DNA from: Saururus chinensis | Lineage: Eukaryota; Streptophyta; Magnoliopsida; Piperales; Saururaceae | DNA length: 64,000 nt | Assembly (NCBI GenBank): GCA_035235625.1 | Contig: CP141140.1 | Coordinates: forward strand, 23,890,685-23,954,684 | Reading direction: 5' to 3' | Shown here: positions 24,464-35,566 of the stretch, piece by piece | Numbering within the stretch: position 1 is the first letter of the stretch | Layout of the letters: each line of letters opens with the position of its first letter | Position numbers and translations under genes: made by a program | The notes under the pieces: generated by a model | Seen by the model: only the letters and a program-made list of their open reading frames with translations | What the model was told of the DNA's origin: nothing | Databases searched by the model: none

Positions 24464-26385
24464 TCATCCATGGAAAGTCTTATTGACTGATATAGATATG
24501 TATCAGCAGATACATATCCGTGTCGATTGAGACCGATAAGATATGCCAAAGTGGCACATGCCCCACATGTTTTATTGATACAACCCACCCGTTTCGCACG
24601 ATAAGTATCGAAACAGGATAATAAAGCAAATCTACAGTTTGCACTGCTCTCCTCAGCCGTTCAATGTTCTCACCGTGGGCAAGGAACTTTGATCCGTAGT
24701 GAGCGGCTCGAACATAGATCATGGTGGGCCACTCGGAGGTCAGAGCTCCATGGTGGGTAGGAGGAGATCTGATCGTGGTGGCCGGTGGGCGACTCGAAAG
24801 CGAAGCTTTGATCGTGGTGGGCGGTGATGAGTGGAGCTCTGATCATGGTGGACGGCGAGGCTCTAATTGTAGTTGACGGTGGGCGACTCAAAGTTCTAAT
24901 CGTGGCGGGTCGAAAGAGAAAGCTTCTTTCTTGTTATACTGTCCTCACTGGCAGAGGCTCTGATCCAAGGTGGGTGGCTCAGACACAAATGGTGGTGGGC
25001 GACTCGGAGGTTGGAACTTTGATTGTGGTAGGTGGTGAGGAGCTTCGATCCTTTCGTGGTGGATAGGAGCTTTGATTGTGATGGCCAGTGTGTGCTGCAC
25101 GATGGTGTTTTAGCGGCATTGTTTCTGGACGAGGGAGGTCACCACTTAACTGGAGAGGAGAGAAGAAAGACGATGACCAAAAAAGTATTTCTGAAGTCTC
25201 TTCTCGACTAGAGAAGAGAGAAGAAAGACAATGTGCATTCCCGGTTTCAGTTCTGATATTTTTTTCACTCCATTCCAGTTCTAATTTATTTTGCTTAGCT
25301 TGTTCTAAAACGTAGACTCACACTGATTCACATTCTTTCAAAATTTTCCCATATTGTAAGCACTGGCTGAATGATATACCAAGAATGAAAATAACACGAT
25401 TTTGACACAATTTTCTGTTCTAAAGTAATTATTGTATTAGGATCATAGTCTAATTAATTTTAGTTCACATTCTTTTGTGTTGAAATCATTAATTATTCTA
25501 ATAAAAAAATCATGAATTATTATTATTAAAATACCTATTTTAAATAACTAGAAAATAGCAATGTTGACTACCTATTTGATGGAAAGCCTCCTCAAGAAAT
25601 TAGAGTTGTGTCTACTAGAACAGTTGTATGTTCTTTAATTGGTGGAATGTTTGTGGCAAACTTTTCTGCCTAGAAATGTTTTTTACCTATAGATATGCCT
25701 TACTCATTTACATCCGAAGCTCTTCCCCTCTCATTGGTTACGCTGTGCAGAACCAAAAGCTAAACCTTTTTGTTTTTGCTTCTATGGAGAGTGGTAGGTT
25801 GTAAAAAAGTTAACCCCTATTTTCATAAGCTAAAAGAAAACATCTCCGGGTACTTTCTTGTGTGTGCCTAGCAATTGTTATTGTTTGTATCTCCGGGTAG
25901 TTGATACAATTTTGCATCTTATGAGGATATTAGGTGGATTTTAGTTAGGCCTGTATTTGAAAATGCCAAATTCTGTTAATGAGTGTGTACATATAATTAT
26001 TATATTAAACGGGGAGGAAATAAATAATTTATTTTATACACTATGCAAAACAAGAATTAGAAGTTGAAATCATATATACTTATGCTAAATATACATCCTA
26101 TAATAATCTACTAATTTCTTTATTATTTTACTGTTTTAATTTTTTTTGTAATCATTATCTTATTTTCACAAACATTTAACTGCTTTATTTTTAACTACAT
26201 GCTTTGAGATGTATATTATGTTATCAAAGAAGTATTATAATAATATATTACTGGTTTTAATATTTTTTATGTATATCAAAGGTTTTGTGGCTGCTTTGGT
26301 ACGTACCAAGGGTATCATCAGCGCGTACTCGTATCTATAGTCATCGATACTCTCATCGATATTGATACGGCCTTCCATGCTCTTG
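24464..26385. mobile_element. 1.9-kb TIR element in CT tract
   Basis: Ends are related inverted repeats (CATGGAAAGTCTTAT left; CATGGAAGGCCGTAT read inward from the right). It interrupts a CT-rich tract that is continuous in copy 1 around 1,415, which is the empty site. Inside, 24,670-25,110 is a degenerate GC-rich repeat of GATCGTGGTGGGCGG-like units. The rest is AT-rich with no transposase. Superfamily is unclear. A related end fragment lies at 61,050-61,190. Confidence 0.55.
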
Positions 26386-26870
26386 TCTCTTCCTTTCTTT
26401 CCCTCTCTCTATTCTCTTCCTCTCTCTCTCTCCTCATGCTCTCTCTCTATTCTCTCTTTACTCTCTTCTCTTACTCTTTCTTTTTCCTCTCTCTTCTTGT
26501 AATGATTGTGAATTTTTGGTATGGTTTTTTGCATCTATTAAAGCAATTTTACAAGTTTTTAATAATTTTAAATTGTTTTGAGGTAGATATTTGGTGAGTT
26601 TTTGTATGGGTGTATTATAGCTCGGAGAAACGAGTGTATCGAGCTTTGAACCGCACAAATTAGACACCAGGGTCAAAAGTTACGGCCTCAGAAAACATGC
26701 TATAAGGGCAAGGCCCACTTGTAAAATACGGGATAACCTACCCATGTAGATATAATTTTGTAGGGCTCATTGATATGAGCCCAATGGTGCCAAAAATGCG
26801 TGAATCAAAGTCCGGAAAAGAAAGTTACACATATTTAAAGATTTTGGATTTTTTTAAAAAAATAATTGAA
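26386..26870. other. CT tract remainder and shared flank
   Basis: Homologous to 1,415-1,900 of copy 1: CT-rich to about 26,500, then AT-rich. No gene. Confidence 0.6.
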
Positions 26871-26879
26871 AAAAGGACA

Positions 26880-27480
26880 CTACCCATGTGACCCATAGGC
26901 TACCCCATCAAGTCTATAAGAAGAAAATGAAGATAATGTGGGTGACGAAGATTGATATTCAAACATAAAAGATCAATTAAGAAAAGTGAACAAAAGTACC
27001 TTAGATTGCCTTTAAATAAGTTGGATTGAAAAAAATAAAAAAATAAAATATGATGAAAAACATACAAAATAAATTATAGCTTTTGCTTTGGTTATTTATT
27101 TTTGATTGGTTTAGCTTTTGTGACTTAATATTTTTTAAAGCTAAAAAACAACATGGTTTCTAGTCAATATACCTTAATAAAGAGAATTATACACCTACGA
27201 GAGTGAAGATTACTTTTATTTTATTTACTTGATGCTGTAATTATTTAATTTTTAAAATATGGATACATCATGTTTAGATTAATGTCAATTTTATGAATGA
27301 AATCAAGAGATAATTTTTAGTCATAATAAGTTGACATGGGCGTTTAGATTCTAGAAGAGTCTTAGTTATTAAATTAGAGGATATTAAAAAATATTTTTAT
27401 TTAAAATTCAAAGAAAGAAAATTTAATGTAATTTAATTCAATAATTGTAAGTTTGACACACTTTAATATCCTTTAATCAA
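26880..27480. repeat. Dispersed repeat, partner at 7,590-8,420
   Basis: See partner entry. Sits exactly between the shared flank and the duplicated kinase-upstream segment. Frequent stops, no coding capacity. Confidence 0.45.
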
Positions 27481-29830
27481 TGGAATGGAACCATGTCTTG
27501 GTCAAGAGATTTGGGGGGAGGGGTGGTCAAAGTGGTGCCGGAGAGCTGTAAATTATCAAATTACAGGCATATTTATTGGCTTCTTGATTGAAATTGTATT
27601 TCTAATAGATTCTGACTTACAAAGACCAAACTTGCATATCCCAGGAACAAAAGAGAAGAAAACATACAAACAAGAAAGAAACCTATAAACATTTTGGTAC
27701 ATGGTATTACAATTGGGAGATACTGTATTTGATTCTTTCTCTTGTATTTTATGTTCTCACACAAACTTGCTTTGGTGTACGTTCAAGGGGAGTGTTAATT
27801 TGGTACTTTGTTTTTGCTAACGGATGGCCATAATTGGGTTTCTTGGTTTGGTTTGGCCAATAATTGTAGTATGTTTGAATATCCTCACCATCCCATAATA
27901 AGTATCCTATTAATTTTTTTGCAAAATAAATTAATTTTAATTTATTTTAAAAAAGCATATAGGACCCCTAATATAGGATGAATGAAGTACTATGATATTG
28001 GACTAAACTAGTTCGTAAGTTTTTTATCCAACTCATGAAACTCTCCGATACCATTGAACTAGAAATCAACAGAGAATGTACATGTTATATTGTGGATCTC
28101 TGCAGTTGATAAAAAAGACCATGACTCCATTCTCTAAGTGGCGATTATCGTTATGGATTTTAGGGTCTAAGAATTCGGTTTATGAAAATGGTAGAGTGAG
28201 GAGTTGGACGAAATGGAATGAGTATTAAACAAAGGGACGAGGCTAAGGACATATTGAAGTAGAAAAGTAGAAAAGTAGAAAAGAAGGGGATTGGGGCAGT
28301 GGATGAAGGAAAGATGGATAAAAGGGACGGAGGACCTCGGTCGAGCGCAGAAAGAGGTTAGGAGAAGGGATGAGTCTACATAAACAAGGGATCAAAAGAG
28401 ATTAACTACTAAAATACTAACTAACAGTTCATCCAATAGTAGATTCTATGGGAGCTATAGTGGGCCCATGCATCACGTAGCTACTTGAAATAAAAAAATT
28501 TCGTCTAAATCTACTCAAGAATATGCTCCCATATTCAAAAAATGCAATCCTAACTCTTAATTTAGCATCAAAGTAACAACTAATTAAATACAGCCTACTC
28601 AGGAGTGGTGGGCCAGCCCAAAAAGAAATGGGTGTTAGATGAGATGTACAACTTAGGGGATCCATGTCTCATTAATTCGTTACGTCTTTAGCAGATGATG
28701 CACCAATCTTCCTTGCATCTCATTGATCAGCTTATTAGGTGCCAGTTACACAAGTTTGCCCTCCAACACGCTAAATGCTTTCACAACTGTAAATATTCTT
28801 GTAACTAAGTGTAATATGATTGTTAAGGAAATCTCAACGACGTAACAAATCCAGGAGAGAGAATCTGTCAACTATGTAAACCTTTCAATATTACACATTA
28901 CAAGTCACTTGATCAACTTGAGGGGTTCCACTTACCTACATGGTATCGGGAGCCTGGTATCAGGGAGCCCACCATCCGTCTGCTTGTGATATTCTTCCTT
29001 CCCCATGACTTCTTCATTGTCAACCTTCTGTTCTTCTTCTAAATCTCTACCCAATCTCCCTTTTTCATTAAATCTATTCAACAAGACACTTATCTCCTAG
29101 TTAACCCAGTTCAATTTTTATGACCTATATATTTAAGGAAAATATAATAAATAATTATACAAAAATATTACAAGTAAAACGGCCTCATGAAGAACCGACG
29201 TAGTAAATTGAAGACATCTAATCACTATGTCAGAGTAGAGTGTTTGTAGTTGTCTTCTATTGAATTATAGTGTACTTGTGCATACAAAATAAATGTGGTT
29301 TAGCTGAAGCTCAATACGCTCCCTCCAAGTTTATACTAACTTATGCACATATAAACACCCCAAATGCATCCTAAAACATGCCACATGCATCATAAATAGC
29401 ATGAATGCAACTCAATTATCTCCTTAAATTAAGTGAACTTACAAAATATTATATCATGTCATGCATAATAACTCTTAACAATTACAACATGTTCACATAA
29501 CTAAGTAAGCATACCTTACCAAAAACATTTATCGAAACCCTCGAAAAAGGAAAATATCCATATCTCAAGAATTAAAGCAAAAACATACCTATGAGCTAAC
29601 TCTATTACTCATGCATTCATTTGCAGACTTATATTTAGAAAACCCTGTAATAAACATAAAATGTAGTAAAAGTAAACTTAAAGGCATTACCCCCCTCTTA
29701 ACTCCATTTAAGAAAACCATAATCAAAATTAATCAAATAAACATTCATCTTCCACTTTACCTGGATGCCCTTGATTTAAGGGGACGCATCTAGGACCCTA
29801 ATCTATGAACCCTTTTTAAATATTCTAGAG
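27481..29830. repeat. Second copy of kinase upstream flank
   Basis: Colinear with about 36,050-38,800, including a shared Stowaway-type MITE, the CTTGATCAACTTGAGG block and the TATATTTAAGGAAAATATAA block. It lies downstream (3') of kinase copy 2, where an adjacent kinase's upstream DNA would be expected. So it looks like the 5' flank of a kinase unit whose coding part is gone. No gene inside. Confidence 0.7.
27880..27992. mobile_element. Stowaway-type MITE
   Basis: About 110 bp flanked by TA, with terminal CATCCCATAATAAGTATCCT-like sequence, the usual Stowaway (Tc1/mariner) pattern, decayed on the right. Shared with 36,852-36,968, so it inserted before that segment was duplicated. Confidence 0.6.
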
Positions 29831-30357
29831 TTTGTCTCTTGGTGGTTCTCGAATCTCCCATTCTGAAGTTATATATTGTACATTGCCTCTATAAACTGAA
29901 CTCTTCCTCATATCTAAATAATTATTATAGAAATGATATAGCAAATAAATCTTCATAGTAACCTCTTTGTCTAATTGAATGTGTGTCCGTCAATGACATT
30001 ATTAGACGGACACCGACATGATATAGTTAAGTGTTTGTGAAAATACAGTCACATACATAGTGTGTAACAGCCTCATGAAAGGACACAAACAACCTTCAGT
30101 CCGTGTTTGTCAGCGAACACCCCTTTCTGGTAGATGCATGCAATATTAAATGTCAGTACATTTGTCCATATTTTTTCATATGTATATAGAGGACTTCTAA
30201 AGATACTATATAAGACTTAGTTGTTGCCTTTGAATCTTATCAGGTATATCAGAATTGAGTGATACAAACAACAAGACCACTATTGACTTTCAATCTTCAA
30301 TGAGATATGTACACTCTGCTCAATCTCAAGCTAGTTGATACAGTTCAATTCAAGACA
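29831..30357. other. 3' flank of kinase copy 2
   Basis: Matches 1,930-2,411 and, in parts, 47,145-47,550. Likely 3' UTR near 30,357. No other gene. Confidence 0.6.
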
Positions 30358-33300
30358 TTAACGAGGAGATACCATGCTTAGTGTCACCTGATTTGTAGAA
30401 TAACTGCTTACAACTGGAGCCGAAGAACTAACACTATCTGAACTTCTACTAGAGAAGGCAGGCATCTTGGGCTCAGGAAGACGTGTGTTGTCGCTGGCTA
30501 ACATGGAGATAACCGAATTCATAGTTGGCCTGTCATTAGCATTCTCTTGGACACACAGTAATCCCACATTGATGCATGTTAGCACTTGTTGGGCGACGAT
30601 TGAGTCCTTGCACACCGGATCCAGAAGCTCCAGCCCTCTGCCTTCTCTCCACAAGTGCCATGCCTGCAAAATGGTTCATTTCATGTCTTTTATCAAAATA
30701 TTTTATGGGGATTCTGTAAATGAAAATGTACAGCTAGATATCAAGAAAAGAGAGAAGTCATGAGCTTTAAAAGCATACATTTCCTAAAAGGTAGATTGAA
30801 TGTTTGGAACGGTAAAACTCTGTGTTCTTCCTTCCGCTGACAATTTCGATAAGCAGCACGCCGAAACTGAATACATCTGATTTTTCGGAGAAGTTCCCGT
30901 GTAATGCATATTCAGGTGCCATATATCCACTGCTCTTATCATTACCCCAGCAAACATTTAATAAAATTGAGCACAAATATAGTTTTGCCTTTGTGGGTGT
31001 TAATGATTGCACATGCATATTCAACTTGTTGGCTGCAGGCTCAGTGATTATACTTACAATGTACCAACAACTCTGTTTGTATTAGCCTCTGTTTGCTTGC
31101 CTCCAAAAATCCTTGCCATGCCAAAGTCTGAAATTTTTGGGTTCATTTCACCATCTAACAATATGTTGCTTGCTTTCAGGTCTCGGTGGATTATTTTTAA
31201 TCTTGAGTATCTATGTAGATAGAGAAGGCCTTGACCAATTCCTTCAATAATGCTGAAACGCATCTTCCAGTCTAGTAGTGCCTTCCGGGTCGGATCTGAT
31301 TGTCAGTAGAAAGAGTCTTGTATTAAGAAAACAGGGTTTTCAGTTGTACCTGACAAATACTTGAAACATATAGGGGTTGGAATCATGATCTAATATTGCT
31401 AACAGTAATTCTACCATATCAATTTTGTAAGTACATTTAGCACTTTGCCGCTCAGCTGAAGAGCAGACAGTTCTGTGGAACTTGCTGACATAGGCTTGTT
31501 AGCCAATTCAAATTCACAGACCAACTTCAAAACTCTTCAATTCAGCTTTAGTGTAGATGACAATGTTTGACGAAGGTGATACGACACTATTTAGCTTCCA
31601 AGTTTAAGCAGAACAAACCATATATTAATTTATCCAAACTTTTGTTAGGCAAATATTCATAGATGAGCATCTTCTCCTCTCCATGGATGCACCAACCCAG
31701 AAGCCTCACAAGATTTTTGTGCTGGAGTTTCCCAATGAGTTCCACTTCATTTCTCAACTCAAATAGACCTTGTCCGGAGCTTTTGGATAGTAGTTTCACA
31801 GCAACCTCTTGACCCAGTAATTTTCCCTGGAAATTGATATTCAATAAGTTTCCATTCATATGGACGATAAGCTTTACTGCTTAAATATTTTTTTTTCGAC
31901 TTAAGGCAAATTATGTACAGAAAAAAAAACACGGGCCACCCTGTATACTGGACCGAATCCTCCTTCTCCGAGCTTATTAGCTTCATTGAAGTTGTCTGTT
32001 GCTGTGACTATACTGTGGAAATGAAATATTGGCACCTCAGCATCTCCTGAGTTTAAAGTGCATTTATCATTGAGGCAGCCACTGGCATTGACTAGTGGGA
32101 TTGCCTTATCTTGCCCCTTTGGTTCTGGTTGGTAGAAAACCATAAGGGAAGAAATTCAGTGGAGAAAAGACAAATGAATTCAAGGATTGCAAGACAGAAA
32201 AAAGACTGAATTTGGATTAATTAAAAGGATTGAGCAGTATTATGAGAAAACTACATATAAAAACATAACATCACTTGGCTGTGCCACGGTAATTCAAAAA
32301 GCACATTGCTCTCCTTCAGTAGAGTATTACCTAGTTTGTAAATTCTCCTCCAGAAGCAATAAACAACACTGCTTACAAGACACACTGCGAGGCTAATTGT
32401 TATCAGTACAATTAACAACAATTTTCTCCTTTTGGAAGCTCCTTTCCCTGCAAATGTTGCCCATTTCAACATTATTTCTTTCAGGAAACCACCATATATC
32501 ATAAGCTTAACCTCTTACAAGTTACATACATGATAATTTAAACTAAATTTAGAGGTATGAGTTTGAAAGTGTACCCAGTTCAGAGCTGTCTACGCGTAAG
32601 TAGAGAGACTGACCACGAGTAGAATTGCCTCGCATATCGATCACTTCTCTATCCCAAACCAAGCACGTTGAGTTAGTAGTGTCACTCACATTGGCAAACG
32701 CATACGCTACACAAGAACAGTTGCTTTGGCAACGAGCTTCACATTCTCCCATACTTGATTCCATTAATGATATTGGCTGATCAGGCAGTACCATTCCCTC
32801 CATCTTGAAAAATCCATCCCCTCCCTTTACACAATCCAACACCCTTTTCCTCACACAGCCAGCAGACCAATTCCCTTTGTCCCATTGCTCCTGATTCTCG
32901 GGCACATACCCTTTCAAGCACGAACAATCCCATTCTGACCCCCTGTCTATACAGTAACCAAATGGCCCACAAGAGTTATACAGAATACAATTGTTACTAG
33001 GCGACCGCCACCCAAGATCCCATCTTCGAGATTCGTTCTGCCATGAAAACTGCTGAATTTGACCAGAATCAATTAACACAAACCTGGTCTGGATCGAATC
33101 GTCCGATAGAGCAATTGTCATATAGATCTCTTGGTCGTTAGCTATCACAGTCAAGTATGCAATAAAATTAGGGCTCTGGGCCAAGCCATTAATCTTGCCC
33201 CCATCCCAGACAGCAATTCTCCAGTAGCGATCAGAACCTTTCCACATGATTTGCTGCGTAAGAGGGCCTTGAGGATCTATGCCCAGGGAGAACGCCCCTG

Positions 33301-33847
33301 GACCAGGGTCGTTGGCATCTTGCCACGATCTCAGGCGCCAAGTTGATCGAGTTTTCAAGTTGAGACTCAGCTTCATGCCGGGAAGGAGCGTGTCTGAAGG
33401 AAAATCGAAACTCTGCCATATTATTGTTTCATCTCCCTCCTTAAGGACAAGATTTCCAGACTGCAGCAGCACAGCACTCACATTTTCACGACTAGCAAGA
33501 GGTACAAATACGTTTGTGGTCCAGAGGGTATTGTTTCTTCCATCCAAGACGACCAGATTGCCATCTTCTGCAATGGCAAGAGCTCCTGAGGAATCTCTAA
33601 CTGGTTTTTCCCGGTTTGCAACCCACACAAAGGTCGGACCAGGAATGTTGCTGTACCATATTCCAACATAACGATTGCTGGAATTCCCTGGGCTGAAGAA
33701 GCCTAAGGCGAAGCTTTGACCCGCTGAGATGATCGTCTGATTGTTCCTGACAGGATTAAGAGGTGTTATGCTGTCTTGGGCGAAGCAAGTGGCAAGATGC
33801 CACCAGCATAGGACGTGCAAGCTGCTGCGAACAGACGATGAAACCAT
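30358..33847 (-). CDS. G-type lectin S-receptor-like Ser/Thr kinase, copy 2
   Basis: Paralogue of the 2,412-5,912 gene with all seven exons and splice sites kept: 33847-32575, 32447-32331, 32124-31940, 31826-31619, 31295-31058, 30929-30779, 30663-30358. Joined frame 2,478 nt, 825 aa; exon 3 is 9 nt shorter, in frame. Same order: signal peptide, B-lectin, S-locus glycoprotein, EGF-like, PAN, TM helix, kinase. Lys536, HRD Asp633 and DFG Asp651 are present. Differences from copy 1 cluster in the ectodomain (for example [13 protein letters not shown] versus [13 protein letters not shown]), while the last exon differs by one residue. VAVKLLS replaces the common VAVKRLS after the ATP-binding Lys. 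Probably a functional membrane receptor kinase of unknown ligand. Confidence 0.9.
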
Positions 33848-34320
33848 TTAGAAACTAGCTTTTCCTGTGGGATGCTAAGAGATGCAAATGGAGGGAGGGC
33901 AAGTGATTGCATTAGTCACGGAGAAAATCGATAAGCTTTCAAGTTTGAACTCTCCCAAGGCAAACATTCTGCTAGCCAGTCCACTGGGTCAATCTTGTCG
34001 GCTGCATGCACTGTTGATATTTGGATCACGACGCATTTGTGTAAATATTAGCCGCGTCGGATTTTCTGAAAGATCCCCAATACCGACTTGGGACTTTTAG
34101 CGAATTCAAACGAAAGATAGCCATTTTATAGTTCGATGGATGGCGCGCATGAAACCACGATGAAACTCTTTCATAATGCTAAATTGAGAAGGCAATTTTT
34201 TTGACCGGTAAACTTCAAATGCAAATTTGAAACGCCTTAAGGTCAAATGGGTAGAGAAGTTTCAATGTCTGGAGTGTATGTGCCTAACCACATAGGCAAA
34301 GTTAACATGGACGTCATGGG
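33848..34320. other. Upstream region of kinase copy 2
   Basis: Homologous to 5,913-6,424. Probable promoter and 5' UTR. It ends at the target site of the following hAT-type element. No TATA box could be fixed. Confidence 0.5.
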
Positions 34321-35566
34321 CAGGGGCGGCTAGACCTCAAGGCAGCTTAGGCTGCTGCTTAAGGCCCCGCAAGGTCCCTAATTGCCATAATTAAGCAATG
34401 GACCATATCAAAAATATATTTTTTTAGAGTGATTTAAAGAGTTTTATTAGGATTGTTACCTTTTTTATGTTATCTTGTATATTAATCTTGCATATTAATT
34501 CTACTTCATGGCCATGTATAACTTTTCCAAAAACCCTCAAATCAATCACCAAGCAAGGAAAAATTACTTACCATATATTACTTTGTTTTAATATAAAATT
34601 ATTCACATATACCCAACACCCAATGGACACTTATTAAGCATTATTTTATTTTTCACATTCTATATATCACACCTTTAGCCTTAGGCTAAATTAGTTTTTT
34701 TTTATACTAAACCTTTAAAGAGATCTCTTCCCACACAACTCTCTCATATTTTTCTCAATTTTCAATATTCAAGATATTACTCTCATCTCTTTCACCCCAA
34801 CAACAAGTAGTCTTGATTCTTGAATTTGTTTTATTTTTTATGTTCTAAAATTAAATTTATATTCTTTTTTACTTAATATTTAAAATTTTATTTTATACTA
34901 TTCTTATTTTTCATCATAGTTTCAATTACGATGGTTTTCGTATATTTTAAAATATTTTTATAATTTAAAAACAACTTTTGAAACCAGAAAAAGTTATTGT
35001 ACACGGGCAAATTTAGCCACATATGTGCCGAACCAGGCAGGGCATGCAAATAATTCAAATATGACTTCTCTTTGAGTAACACATCATTGAATTAATATCT
35101 AAAAGCACTTTATGTGCCCGATAAATGAAATAGCATATTAATGAAGCTAATTCAAATATTATTTCTTGAAAATGATATATTAGTAAGGGCACATCAAGCC
35201 CATGTTGTAGCTGCAAATGGGCTAGGGTGTTGCAGCCCTATTTATAAACTAATAGCAAATAGTGCTATTAGTACATGATACAAAGTCCCTAACTATAATT
35301 TGGTGGCCAACGGGCTGCTAATGTAAGGGATAAGCCCCTGGCCATGTTCTAACTACGGGCTATAATGCACAAACCCGGCTATGACTACAGTGTAGACTAG
35401 ACATATCTTATCAACAAAACATGAAAAATAATAAGTTAATAAGTAATTTTCATCTTAAAGTGTAAAAAAAATTAAAATAAATTAATATAGTAATATTATA
35501 TTAAATGTAAAAAATAGCACACTTAAAATCTTGCCTTAGGCCTCCAATTGTCTCATGTTGGCCCTG
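34321..35566. mobile_element. hAT-like non-autonomous element
   Basis: 1,246 bp. Left end CAGGGGCGGCTAGAC, right end read inward CAGGGCCAACATGAGAC. The target duplication is GTCATGGG (34,313-34,320) and GTCATAGG (35,567-35,574), 7/8 matching. Copy 1 has one GTCACGGG followed by the same flank at about 6,417, an empty site that confirms the boundaries. AT-rich, no transposase. Confidence 0.85.

Noticed and set aside
24670..25110. Possible coding region with GGG/GAT repeats
   Set aside because: Frames shift between repeat units and lack any domain; best read as a degenerate repeat inside the TIR element.
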